From the NCBI GenBank assembly GCA_021372515.1, contig JAJFUG010000072.1, positions 64,379 to 128,378 of the forward strand: DNA of 64,000 nt, read 5' to 3'. Positions within the stretch are counted from its first letter, which is position 1. The number at the start of each line of letters is the position of its first letter. The notes under the pieces are model-generated. The model was not told where the DNA came from, did not search any database, and worked only from the letters and a program-made list of their open reading frames with translations. The stretch comes from a bacterium. GTDB lineage: Bacteria > Gemmatimonadota > Glassbacteria > GWA2-58-10. The translations under genes and the position numbers were made by a program. Positions 9,089-17,295 of this stretch are shown here, piece by piece.

Positions 9089-9883
9089 ATGCGAGCGGTC
9101 ATCGGTGTGCTGGTCCTGCTGAGCGGCCTGACCTTTTCTGCAGCCTGCGGCGCCGGGGAACAGTCTTTCCCGCCCACCCCTTTCAAGGTGGGAGAGCGCC
9201 TGGAGTTCTCGGTCAACTGGACCGTGGGTAATATCGGCGCGGCCTACCTCGAGGTGGCAGGGATCGACTCGTTCCGCGCCGACCCCTGCTACCGCGTAGT
9301 GGCCGAGGCACAGTCGAACAAGACCATCGACCTGCTCTACCCGGTGCGTGACTATTTCCTCACCCTGATCGACATGCGCTGCCTGTGCAGCCGCAAGTAC
9401 ACCAAGATCCAGCGCGAGGGCGGCCATCACCGCAACCGCGAGCTGATCTACGACCAGGACCACGGCCTGCGCTACGACCTGGCCCGCGGCGACACCACCG
9501 AAATCCCGCCCGAGGCCCAGGATGAACTTTCCATCTTCTACTATTTCCGCACCCTGGACCTCAAGGTGGGGCAAGGCCTTCTGTTAGAGGGGTTCACCGA
9601 TAAGCAGGGCAACCCGCTCAAGGTGTCGGTGCTGCGCAAGGAGTGGGTGGACGTGCCGGTGGGACGGTTCAACTGCTGGGTGGTGGAGCCGCAGATTCGC
9701 AGCGGGGGGCTGTTCGAGCACAAGGGCGATTTGCTGATCTGGATCACGGACGACGAGCACCGTATCCCAGTGAAAATGACCAGCGACCTGGATTTCGGCA
9801 GCGTGGTGGTGCTGCTGGAGTCCTACCGCCTGGGCACCGGCGAGCCGGTCAAGGGCAACGCCCAGATCCTGCCGGGACGGTAG
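9089..9883 (+). CDS. DUF3108 domain exported protein
   Basis: 264 aa with a signal peptide (VLVLLSGLTFSAACGAGE) and a mostly beta-stranded body. FKVGERLEFSVNWTVGNIGA followed by EAQSNKTIDLLYPVRDYFLT is the hallmark of DUF3108 proteins, secreted or periplasmic beta-rich proteins of unknown function. The Cys at residue 20 does not sit in a classical lipobox. Strong GGAGGAGG ribosome site. It follows the ABC exporter and GT2 genes on the same strand, and DUF3108 genes are often found near envelope lipid genes, so a role in envelope assembly is a fair guess. Confidence 0.8.
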   Translation: MRAVIGVLVLLSGLTFSAACGAGEQSFPPTPFKVGERLEFSVNWTVGNIGAAYLEVAGIDSFRADPCYRVVAEAQSNKTIDLLYPVRDYFLTLIDMRCLCSRKYTKIQREGGHHRNRELIYDQDHGLRYDLARGDTTEIPPEAQDELSIFYYFRTLDLKVGQGLLLEGFTDKQGNPLKVSVLRKEWVDVPVGRFNCWVVEPQIRSGGLFEHKGDLLIWITDDEHRIPVKMTSDLDFGSVVVLLESYRLGTGEPVKGNAQILPGR

Positions 9884-9936
9884 AGAGATTTCTCTCATGC
9901 ACATTCAAAGGACTCACATTCAACCGGAGTTGTTGA

Positions 9937-10638
9937 ATGGAAGAGGAATGGCTGACTGGTTGTGAGGGCGTGAACCGCAAGTTCAAGCGGGAAACCCTGC
10001 TGAATTACGCCATGAATCGCTGAGGTCTGAACAAGGCAGCATCGGTCGGGCCTGTAGCCGAGCTAATCCGGAAGCGTGCACCCCGTGAGTTTGAGGAGTG
10101 GGAGCAGTTTTATTTCGAGAGTGCCGTCCAGAAAAAGAAATCCGGGCAGAGGATCAGCCACGAGTACTTGGAGGATCTGGGGCGTCGACTCTACGTGAAG
10201 CTTTCCGAGGTGGTAAAGAGTGAGCTTTTCAGCATCAAAGAGCAGGAATGCATCGATTATGTTTTCAATCTGGTGTTGAACCGTACTTATGAGGGCTACC
10301 GGACCGAGGTTGAAACTGTATACGGGCAGCTTGAACAAGCTTTGGGAGTCAGTATCGAGCCTGCCCCGGATGAATGGGACCGCACATACAACGTCGATTT
10401 CTTCATCCGGATCGGTGAGAGGCACATTGGAATACAGATCAAACCGGTAGCGACCGGTAAATCGATAAATGACTATCAATGGGAGCAAATGCACAGAAGA
10501 AATCATGAACGATTCAAGGCTCAGTTCGGGGGGGAGGTGTTTTTTGTCTATTCGCGAGCCGTGGGCAAAAAGAAAGAAATTGTGAATCAAGATGTCTTGC
10601 AGAAAATAAAGGCGGAAATAGAAAGACTATCTATATAA
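9937..10638 (+). pseudogene. MjaI-type type II restriction endonuclease, interrupted by in-frame TGA
   Basis: Reading from ATG 9937 gives MEEEWLTGCEGVNRKFKRET, LLNYAMNR, a TGA at 10021-10023, then GLNKAASVGPVAELIRKRAP and an open frame to the stop at 10638. Family members as I recall them have Trp (TGG) where the TGA is, so one G-to-A change explains it. The rest looks intact: a PD-(D/E)xK-like core, NVDFFIRIGERHIGIQIKP, near the C-terminus. The full frame would be 233 aa. Translation from an internal TTG at 10168 would drop the conserved N-terminal third. The gene converges on, and overlaps by 8 bases, the methyltransferase gene. MjaI itself cuts CTAG; whether this homologue does is inferred only. 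Confidence 0.8.
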
Positions 10639-11767
10639 GGCTGCGCTGTTCAGTCTGCTGACTGGTTGTCATCCGGTTTTTGTGCTTTTCAAAGGTGTGA
10701 TTCGCTATCGGTTGAGTTTCGAGAAGCTCAGTCAAGCCTGGCTCATCATATTGTATCTCAATAAACTCGACGGTTGTTGTCAGAACGGAAAGCCGATTGA
10801 GATAAAGCTCCGACTCCTGTTTTGTCACCACCGGGAAGTCGTAGTAGATATTCTGATGGCTGGCCTTGTTGCTCCAGTTGGAGATGAAATCAAGGTGCTG
10901 AAGCAGACGGTTATGGTTGTATGTGTTGGCCAACTTCACGATATCATCTGCCAGATAGGCATGCTCGTTTTGCAGGCTCTTGTCCAGGTCGAACCCCAGG
11001 CTGTTGCGGCCCAGGGCCATGCAGGCCGCAGTGGTTTTCCCAGTGCCGACAAACGGGTCAAGCACAAGGTCACCCTTCACGGAATACATCGCTACCAGAC
11101 GGTAGGCCAGATCGAAGGGAAAAGCGGCGCTCCGGGTTCTTGATCCGTTGGTCAGATTCTGCGAGATACCCCTAAGGTCCATCCAGACATCCGAGTACCA
11201 CTTGTTCCTTTCCTCCCAGAAAATTGCACTTTCCCGCCGGATTTTTTTTTGCGACTCGGTCTCGAACAGCCTTTTCCCGCCTTTGCGGAAAATGAGGATG
11301 TACTCGTGCTCCAGCGTGACATAAGCTCCGGCGGGCAGCATGCCGGAGCCCATGAATTTGTTGGGCGAATTGGCCGGCTTTCGCCAGATAATCGACGGGA
11401 GCTGATGGAACCCGTTTTCGTGGAAGAATGAGGTTATTCTGGAGTGGTTTGGGAACAGCTTGAAATCGCCGTTGAATGTCCTGACCGCATCGCCGATGTT
11501 TATACAGATGAAGCCGTTGTCCTTTATAACAGCGATACACTGCCGCCACACCCGGTCCAGCAGCCGGTGCATGCGCTCGAACGCCCCCTCCGCGTCAGCC
11601 TGCTCCAGCAGCCCTCGTATAGCTCCATCCTGCGAGGAGAAGCATTCGTCCCACATCTCTATCATCGGGTAGGGTGGCGAGGTGAGGACCAGGTCCACCC
11701 CCGCACTGATCTGTCCGGCCAGGGTCGAGGCATCCTCGAATATTATTCTGTGTGTTGTTCTGGGCAT
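10631..11767 (-). CDS. DNA methyltransferase of a type II restriction-modification system (beta-class)
   Basis: 378 aa. Catalytic motif IV is TSPPYP near residue 29 and the SAM-binding motif I is LDPFVGTGKTTAACMALGR near residue 240, so the order is IV before I, the beta-class arrangement of N4-cytosine and some N6-adenine methyltransferases. The gene converges with the interrupted MjaI-type nuclease, which suggests it protects the same site, possibly CTAG as m4C in the MjaI system. All motifs are intact, so it likely persists as a solitary methyltransferase. Start ATG 11767 lies seven bases after the upstream gene, implying cotranscription. Confidence 0.88.
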   Translation of the reverse strand: MPRTTHRIIFEDASTLAGQISAGVDLVLTSPPYPMIEMWDECFSSQDGAIRGLLEQADAEGAFERMHRLLDRVWRQCIAVIKDNGFICINIGDAVRTFNGDFKLFPNHSRITSFFHENGFHQLPSIIWRKPANSPNKFMGSGMLPAGAYVTLEHEYILIFRKGGKRLFETESQKKIRRESAIFWEERNKWYSDVWMDLRGISQNLTNGSRTRSAAFPFDLAYRLVAMYSVKGDLVLDPFVGTGKTTAACMALGRNSLGFDLDKSLQNEHAYLADDIVKLANTYNHNRLLQHLDFISNWSNKASHQNIYYDFPVVTKQESELYLNRLSVLTTTVEFIEIQYDEPGLTELLETQPIANHTFEKHKNRMTTSQQTEQRSLI

Positions 11768-11774
11768 GACTGTT

Positions 11775-12533
11775 CTACCTTCCGCTGGCCCTGAAATGCA
11801 GGAACGCCTCGATCTTGGCTCGCTCGGAGCGCGAGATCGCCCCGTCTATGTCAACATACAGCCCGTTGTGACGGGCCGCCAGGTGACGGGCCAGGATATT
11901 CTTGCTGCAGAAAGTCTGGGCGAAAAACACGGTGGGCACCCCTTGCGGCACCCAGCACTCCAGGTCCAGGTCGGCCGGGGTGCGGTTCTCGAAGCAACGC
12001 AGCCAGCCCAGCACCTGAGTCCCGACCGGGAACAGCGAATAGACCTCATCATCCGCGCAGGGCACACCCCAGAACGCCGCGGGCGGATTCGCACACGCCT
12101 GAAGCCCGCTCAGGTCCTGCGGGGATACGATCCCGTCCAGGATAAGCCCCACTTTTTGCGCCAGCGGCAACGTGCTGTCGCAGACCCTCACCCCGGCCCC
12201 GATCAGGTTGTCGTTCTGCGTACGGACAAGCTGTGTTTCAGGCAAAAGGTCGGCCAGAAGGCGGCCCAGGAACCGGGCGTTGTCGCACTTGCTGTAGCCA
12301 TCGTCGAACACGATAACGGATGGCTTCAAGGCCAGGGCGTTGTCCAGGATGCGCTTGATTATGCGGCAGGTGGTGGCGGGCAGAAAGGCCTCGGAGCGGC
12401 CGGAGCGCACCCCCGGCTGCACGTTGTCCAGGTCCACCAGAGCGCAGCCGCGCCAGCGCGCCATCCGGTCCTCGGGCGGGCAGCCGATGAACCCCACCAG
12501 CGGGGGCTGAGTCCGGCTTTCCCGGGTTGTCAT
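11775..12533 (-). CDS. Unrecognised protein upstream of the methyltransferase
   Basis: 252 aa from ATG 12533 (a GTG at 12545 is possible; neither has a clear ribosome site). Mixed alpha/beta composition with several Cys (GFIGCPP, YSKCDN, QACANP, GVPCAD, LRCFEN, LECWVP, FCSKN) and no transmembrane segment. The segment PSVIVFDDGYSKCDNARFLG looks like a buried strand followed by a helix; the end has GLYVDIDGAISRSERAKIEA. I do not recognise the family. It is seven bases upstream of the methyltransferase, so it may belong to the restriction-modification locus or simply share its promoter. Confidence 0.65.
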   Translation of the reverse strand: MTTRESRTQPPLVGFIGCPPEDRMARWRGCALVDLDNVQPGVRSGRSEAFLPATTCRIIKRILDNALALKPSVIVFDDGYSKCDNARFLGRLLADLLPETQLVRTQNDNLIGAGVRVCDSTLPLAQKVGLILDGIVSPQDLSGLQACANPPAAFWGVPCADDEVYSLFPVGTQVLGWLRCFENRTPADLDLECWVPQGVPTVFFAQTFCSKNILARHLAARHNGLYVDIDGAISRSERAKIEAFLHFRASGR

Positions 12534-12613
12534 GGGAGGGGCCACAATTGGGTCCGATCTGCTGTCGTTCTATAATGATCTATTGGCAATGCGTTTTCCT
12601 GGGATCGGTCTGC

Positions 12614-12675
12614 GTAGCGGCAGGCCCCTGTGCCTGCCGTCCAGGATTCGGGCGGCCACAGGGGGCCGCCCCTAC
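12614..12675. repeat. Composite palindromic repeat, modules C and B
   Basis: Module C (12614-12640, starting GTAGCGGCAGGCCCC) is a stem-loop sequence that recurs base for base, inverted, at 17188-17214. Module B (12649-12675) is GGGCGGCC...GGCCGCCC. The two together give a unit of about 60 bases between waaA and the unrecognised gene at 11775. Confidence 0.8.
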
Positions 12676-12703
12676 AGCGTCACACCTGGAAATGGAACAG
12701 GCT

Positions 12704-14041
12704 TCAGACAGCGGCCACGCTGAAACGTGAGGCCAGCTCGTGCAGCGTGCGCCCGGTGGCGCCCAGGTTGTCCCGGACAACGCGTTGGGCGGACGCCCCG
12801 GCTTGTTTGCATGTGTCCGGGTCCGCGAGGAGCTTTTCCACCGCGTCCACCGCCGCAGTGCTGGAATCCACCGCGGCCGCGCCGCCAGCGGCCAGCATCA
12901 GGCGCGCCTCGTAGCTGTTGAGATGATTCGGCCCGAACAGCACGGGCAGGCCGAAACAGGCCGGCTCCATCACGTTGTGCACACCTTTGCCGAAACTGCC
13001 GCCTACGTAGACCAGCGCGGCCGCGCGGTAGACCGCGGCCAGCACCCCCACCCGGTCCACTACCACGGCGCGGGTGGCGGGGCCCACTCGCTTCGCGTTC
13101 CCGGTCCCGGCATTGAACGAGCTGTAGGTTTCGAAACTCAGTCCCTGGCCGTTCAGGAAACGCCGCAGGTTCTCCAGGTGCTCGGGTGTGGTCTCGTGCG
13201 GGACAAGGACAAAGCGCAGCTCGGGGTGCGAGGCGGCAAGCGCGGCCACAGCCGGCAACAGGTGCTCCTCATCCGTGGGCCAGGTGCTGCCCAGGGCGAA
13301 CACGGGGCTTTCGCCCCAGCCGTGGAACGGCTCCACCAGCGGGTCATCCGGCTGGACTTTGGCGGCCCTCTCCCAGGTCTGGTCGAAACGTGTGTCCCCG
13401 GTGGTCACTATCCGCTCGCGCGGCACGCCCAGGCGGGCGAAACTGTCGCCGTCCTGGTCCGAGATGGCGCAGACAAGATCGAGGTGACGGTAGAAACTGC
13501 GGTGGAACGAGCCGGAAAGCCCGCTCAGCCGTCCCGAGTCGGGCGAGAGCGTGGCCGCGGTCACCGCGGTCGGCACTCCGGCGGCGCGGCACTCGGTGAT
13601 GACGTTGCGCCAGATGTCGAACTTGGAGAACACCACCAGCCCGGGGCGCAGAAGGGCGATCAGCTCGCGCATGGCCGGACGGGTGTCCTCGGGCAGGTAG
13701 AACGCCAGGTCGCAGCCGGTGAACGCGCGGGCGCGCTCCTCGACCGAGGGTGAGAAAAACGAGAACCAGACCGGGCGCTCCGGGCGCGCCTCTTTGAGCC
13801 GCAGTATCAGAGGCACGGCCTGCAGGAACTCACCCACCGAGGTGCCGTGGAACCAGATTCCACCCTCGGTCTCGGCCCCCCGCGGCCCGGACTCCAGGAA
13901 TCTGCGTATCTGGGCGAATGTCGCCGCCCGCCCGGCCAGCCCCTGCGAAATCTTGGGGCGAAACGGGGCCAGGGCGCGGATGCCAGCCCGTAACGCGGGC
14001 AGCAGGGCCAGGTCGTAAGCTGTCTGCCACAGGTCGCTCAA
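12704..14041 (-). CDS. waaA: 3-deoxy-D-manno-octulosonic acid (Kdo) transferase
   Basis: 445 aa, GT30 family. It transfers Kdo from CMP-Kdo to lipid IVA at the cytoplasmic face of the inner membrane, a step specific to lipopolysaccharide synthesis. Evidence: IWFHGTSVGEFLQAVPLILR with the Ser-Val-Gly-Glu motif holding the catalytic Glu, then VFSKFDIWRNVI (usually E-x-D-x-W-P), CAISDQDGDSFARLG, TGDTRFDQ, the second-domain stretch VLALGST-type (here VFALGSTWPTDEEHLL), YVGGSFGKGVHNVMEPACFG and FGPNHLNSYEA. Start is TTG 14041, overlapping the tusA-like stop as TTGA, with AAAGG upstream; a frame extension of 28 codons lies entirely inside the previous gene. Confidence 0.9.
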   Translation of the reverse strand: MSDLWQTAYDLALLPALRAGIRALAPFRPKISQGLAGRAATFAQIRRFLESGPRGAETEGGIWFHGTSVGEFLQAVPLILRLKEARPERPVWFSFFSPSVEERARAFTGCDLAFYLPEDTRPAMRELIALLRPGLVVFSKFDIWRNVITECRAAGVPTAVTAATLSPDSGRLSGLSGSFHRSFYRHLDLVCAISDQDGDSFARLGVPRERIVTTGDTRFDQTWERAAKVQPDDPLVEPFHGWGESPVFALGSTWPTDEEHLLPAVAALAASHPELRFVLVPHETTPEHLENLRRFLNGQGLSFETYSSFNAGTGNAKRVGPATRAVVVDRVGVLAAVYRAAALVYVGGSFGKGVHNVMEPACFGLPVLFGPNHLNSYEARLMLAAGGAAAVDSSTAAVDAVEKLLADPDTCKQAGASAQRVVRDNLGATGRTLHELASRFSVAAV

Positions 14042-14304
14042 GAGTCGCCTTTCTTTCGCACGTACAGCCTCCAGCGCACTCCATCGCGCAACAGGCCGAG
14101 GTACTCGTGGCCGAAGCTTTCGCACCAGGCTGGAAGGTCGGCCTGGATGCCGCCGTCGTCCGAAATCAGCTCCAGCACCTGTCCCGCCGGCATTTCCTTT
14201 ATCCGCTCCGCGGTTTTCACCACCGGCAGTGGGCAGTAGAGCCCCGTGGCGTCCAGCACCTCATCGGCTGTCAGCGGGGCGCTCAGAGTTGTCCCTTTTT
14301 TCAC
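14038..14304 (-). CDS. TusA-family sulfurtransferase-like protein
   Basis: 88 aa. LDATGLYCPLPVVKTAERIK carries the C-P-x-P motif of TusA/SirA-type proteins whose Cys accepts sulfur as a persulfide, and VLELISDDGGIQADLPAWCE follows as the usual second strand and helix. Family roles include sulfur relay to tRNA 2-thiouridine and to molybdopterin; which one applies is not visible. GTG start at 14304 preceded by AAGGCGG; the frame extends upstream inside queH without coding value. It overlaps queH by 44 bases and waaA by 4, so the three are translated from one message. Confidence 0.8.
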   Translation of the reverse strand: MKKGTTLSAPLTADEVLDATGLYCPLPVVKTAERIKEMPAGQVLELISDDGGIQADLPAWCESFGHEYLGLLRDGVRWRLYVRKKGDS

Positions 14305-14854
14305 TTTCCGCCTTGCTGTATGCACAGCCGCAGTAGTTCTGACGGTAGAACCCATAGGGTCGGGCAAGTTGGCAGGTGATGCGCCAGCCGTCCTTTTTCT
14401 TGAAATCCTCTTCCAGGAATGTCAGGTTCCCCCCCGCCTCGGCCGCCGCGGCTACACCCTGCGGGTTGACCAGGGCGGCTTTCTTGTGCGGGCTGGCGGT
14501 CAGCGTGGTGGCCACGACCTCGGCACCCAGCTCCACGGCCTTGCGGCAGAGCTCGTCCAGCCGCAGACGGAAACAGACCACACAGCGCTCGCCGCCCTCG
14601 CCGCTGGAGGCGAAAGGCCCCACCTGGTCGAAAAAGCGCTCCGGGTCGTAGGGGCCCTCGACCAGCGGCACTCCCAGGTCGTCGCACAGACGGCGGACCT
14701 CGGCCAGGCGCAGCTCGTACTCCCCGGCCCCGTGGATATTGGGGTTGTAGAAATAGACGGTCAGGTCGTACTGCGCCTTGAGCGTACGGATCACGTGCGG
14801 CGAACAGGGGGCGCAGCAGGCGTGCAGCAGAAGTTTTTTGGCTTTATTGTCCAA
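14261..14854 (-). CDS. queH: Epoxyqueuosine reductase QueH
   Basis: 197 aa, formerly DUF208. It reduces epoxyqueuosine in tRNA to queuosine, the last step of Q synthesis, in organisms without QueG. Diagnostic Cys motifs are HACCAPCSPHVIRTL near the N-terminus, GERCVVCFRLRLDELC in the middle and NYCGCAYS near the end, which bind an iron-sulfur cluster and an extra metal. YNPNIHGAGEYELRL is also family-typical. Start TTG 14854 is weakly supported. It leads a queH-tusA-like-waaA gene string; the 3' end encodes a polar tail overlapping the next gene. Confidence 0.9.
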   Translation of the reverse strand: MDNKAKKLLLHACCAPCSPHVIRTLKAQYDLTVYFYNPNIHGAGEYELRLAEVRRLCDDLGVPLVEGPYDPERFFDQVGPFASSGEGGERCVVCFRLRLDELCRKAVELGAEVVATTLTASPHKKAALVNPQGVAAAAEAGGNLTFLEEDFKKKDGWRITCQLARPYGFYRQNYCGCAYSKAESEKRDNSERPADSR

Positions 14855-14870
14855 CTCACGTGCCTCGAAA

Positions 14871-14908
14871 ACAAAAATGAGTCAGGCCGAGGCTGCGACC
14901 GACTCATT
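14871..14908 (-). terminator. Rho-independent terminator after rnfB
   Basis: Inverted arms AATGAGTC (14876-14883) and GACTCATT (14901-14908); on the minus strand the stem is followed by TTTGTTTT. Confidence 0.7.
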
Positions 14909-14961
14909 CTTGCGGTTCAGATTCACCTGGTTTCCATTCCCCTTGAGGCGACAGGCCGAGA

Positions 14962-15996
14962 TCAGCTCTGCACCTGTTTCTTGGGGGTACGCTTGGGGTT
15001 CTCGTCCTGGTAGCCCAAGGCTCCCACGGCGTGGATCGACTGGTGCGGGCAGACCGGGATACAGATGCCGCAGCCGATGCACTTGTCGAACACCACCTTG
15101 TGGCGCTTTGCCGGCTCGCCCTCGATCGCGCCCTTGATCGGGCAAACCTTGATACACTCCGTGCAGCCGTCGCACGAGGTGTCGATCGAAACCTTGGCCC
15201 GCACGCTGATCCGGTCGACCAGGCTCTTGGTCGGGCACTTGTGCACGGCGATAACCAGGTCGGTGCCCGAGGGGTCGATCACCGGCAGGTTGCCGTCCAT
15301 CCTGATCGCCCCGCTGGGGGTGACCTTGGCGCAGAGCGTGCAGCCGATGCAGCCCAGCGAGCAGACATCCTTGACCGCCTTGCCCTTGTCCTGGGAGGCG
15401 CAGCCCACGTAGACCTGCTGGGTGACCGGTATCAGCTTCATCAGGCTGCGCGGACAGGCGCGCACGCAGGCTCCGCAGGCGGTGCACTTTTCCTCGTCCA
15501 CCACCGGCAGGCCGTTCTCCATCCTGATCGCGTCGAACGCGCAGGCGCGCATGCAGTCGCCGAAGCCCAGGCAACCGTACTGGCAGGCCTTGTGGCCGCC
15601 GCCGGTGCGGTGGGCGATGGCGCAGGACTGTATCCCGCGGTACTCGAAACGGTCCTTGGCGATCCCCTGGCCGCCTTGGCAGCGCACCATCGCCACCGGT
15701 GGGGTCATATCCCCGATCTCGATCCCCAGCAGCTTGGCGATCCGCTCGGCGGTCTCCTTGCCTCCAGGGTTGCAGCCGGTAACCGGGGCCTCGCCCTTGA
15801 GCACCGCCTCGGCGTAAGCCGAGCAGCCGGGGAACCCGCAGCCGCCGCAGTTGGCGCCGGGCAGCAGCTCGGTCACCATGGCCAGGCGTGGGTCGGATTT
15901 AACGGCGAATTTGATGGAGGCGTAGGCCAGGCCGCCGCCGAATATCAGTCCCAGCAGGCCGAGAGTCAGGTTGGATGTGAGGATTACCGGGTCCAT
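14962..15996 (-). CDS. rnfB: Rnf electron transport complex subunit B (polyferredoxin)
   Basis: 344 aa. One N-terminal membrane helix (LTLGLLGLIFGGGLAYA), then the Fe-S domain GANCGGCGFPGC at residues 48-59, then ferredoxin-type clusters: CQYGCLGFGDCMRACAFD, CTACGACVRACP, CSLGCIGCTLC, CDGCTECIKVCP and CIGCGICIPVCP. RnfB passes electrons from ferredoxin into the Rnf membrane complex, coupling ferredoxin:NAD+ oxidoreduction to ion transport. It is longer than E. coli RnfB and resembles the multi-cluster versions of anaerobes. No other rnf subunit lies next to it; it is bounded by its own terminator and by a gene on the opposite strand. Confidence 0.9.
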   Translation of the reverse strand: MDPVILTSNLTLGLLGLIFGGGLAYASIKFAVKSDPRLAMVTELLPGANCGGCGFPGCSAYAEAVLKGEAPVTGCNPGGKETAERIAKLLGIEIGDMTPPVAMVRCQGGQGIAKDRFEYRGIQSCAIAHRTGGGHKACQYGCLGFGDCMRACAFDAIRMENGLPVVDEEKCTACGACVRACPRSLMKLIPVTQQVYVGCASQDKGKAVKDVCSLGCIGCTLCAKVTPSGAIRMDGNLPVIDPSGTDLVIAVHKCPTKSLVDRISVRAKVSIDTSCDGCTECIKVCPIKGAIEGEPAKRHKVVFDKCIGCGICIPVCPHQSIHAVGALGYQDENPKRTPKKQVQS

Positions 15997-16229
15997 GTCT
16001 ACAGTTACCTCTGCTCAGGAATTCTTGCCGGGCGTTGCAGCGCGTTACTGCGCTTCCAACCGGCCGGCAACATTTTCTCAAACTCGGGGGTTAATATCCT
16101 AAGAAATATAACGGAGTGTGGGCGGTTTTTCTACATTTTTCTGTTGATCGTCGTGTGTGGATGTATATTTTTCAGCTCAGGCGCGGACCAGAGCGCGCCG
16201 GGTCCAGACTGTCAGCGGAGGGTGCCGAG

Positions 16230-17120
16230 TTGAGAAACCAGTACAAGCGCCTGGATGTCTACCGCTGCAAGCTCCAGTCCCACGACTCGTTCGCCGGCCG
16301 GGTGAGCGTGTACCACGTGCTCAAGGTCAAGCGCTGCCTGGGCGAGGGCTGTTTCTATTTCCAGTGGCGCTGCCGTCTGCTTGACAAGGGCGGCTCCTGC
16401 CGCAAGGGCTACAACTACCCGGGGAAGAACTGCACTGGCTGCCGCTACTACTACGACATCAAGGAGCACAAGCTGCCGGTGTGCCTTCTGGATGCCCAGG
16501 GCCAGGCCCTTTTCGAGCGCGAGCTGGAGGAGTTCGAGCTCTGGCTGCGCGACAACCTGGGCCGCCGGGTCGAGGTGCTGGGACGGGTTAACCACGTGGG
16601 GCCGCTGCTGACCCGTGAGGTCCTGGCCCGCGACAGCCGGGTCAGGTTGCACGGCTACCTGGTCAATTTCGCCGAGTGCTACCTGGGCTGGACCCATTTC
16701 GAGGACTATGTCTACCTGCGCCTGTCGCGGCGCAGCCAGGAGGAATTGCGCCTGGCCCGCGGCGACAGGCTGGAGTTCGAGGCCGAGCTGACCCTGGACG
16801 AGGGCCGTCTGGTGCTCACACGCCCCGGGCGTTTCGATTTCAGCGAGCGCGCCCCGGAGCGGTTCCGGGCCGGGGGTGACCCGGCCCTGGAGGACACCCG
16901 CCGCGCCGTGCGGCTGGAGGGCCAGCCGGAAAAATGCTTGCGCTGCGAGCGCGGCCGCCTGGTGGATGTGATCGAGAAGACCAGCCGTTTCGAGCGCCAG
17001 ACATTCCACCGCGAGCTGTACTGCCTGGAAGGGATCGCCGACCCGGAGCTGTGCTGCCACCATGCACTGGCCGGGTTGAGCCTGGGAACGGGGAGCCTGG
17101 AGGACCGGGAGTGCGAATGA
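16230..17120 (+). CDS. Unrecognised Cys-rich protein with probable metal site
   Basis: 296 aa from TTG 16230, which follows GGAGGGTG; the frame is open 38 codons further upstream but there it crosses A+T-rich leader sequence. Two Cys clusters are seen: CLGEGCFYFQWRC...GSCRKGYN...NCTGCRYYYD (residues about 30-75) and CLRCERG...YCLEG...ELCCHH at the C-terminus. Between them lie strand-rich segments (RRVEVLGRVNHVGPLLTREV; RLHGYLVNFAECYLG) that could be OB-like folds. No transmembrane segment. A nucleic-acid or iron-sulfur role is possible but not shown. It precedes bioF by about 175 bases. Confidence 0.65.
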   Translation: MRNQYKRLDVYRCKLQSHDSFAGRVSVYHVLKVKRCLGEGCFYFQWRCRLLDKGGSCRKGYNYPGKNCTGCRYYYDIKEHKLPVCLLDAQGQALFERELEEFELWLRDNLGRRVEVLGRVNHVGPLLTREVLARDSRVRLHGYLVNFAECYLGWTHFEDYVYLRLSRRSQEELRLARGDRLEFEAELTLDEGRLVLTRPGRFDFSERAPERFRAGGDPALEDTRRAVRLEGQPEKCLRCERGRLVDVIEKTSRFERQTFHRELYCLEGIADPELCCHHALAGLSLGTGSLEDRECE

Positions 17121-17156
17121 GCCCGGTGTGCTTTCAAGCCATATGGCTTCCAATGC

Positions 17157-17214
17157 AGGGGCGGCCCCCTGCGGCCGCCCGGATATAACGGCAGGCACAG
17201 GGGCCTGCCGCTAC
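17157..17214. repeat. Composite palindromic repeat, modules B and C, inverted
   Basis: Module B (CAGGGGCGGCCCCCTGCGGC...) is followed by module C at 17188-17214, the exact 27-base reverse complement of 12614-12640. Same unit as at 12.6 kb in opposite orientation. Confidence 0.8.
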
Positions 17215-17295
17215 ACCATTCGATTGCTGAATCCGTTTTTTTGGAAATATACCCGATTGGACGCATAGAGGTGGTCGATCCACCGGAGTTCCTGA

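Noticed and set aside
10021-10023. TGA read as Trp (recoding) in the restriction nuclease
   Set aside because: TGA ends many intact genes in the window (for example the symporter, pyrD and cysS), so a changed code is not supported.
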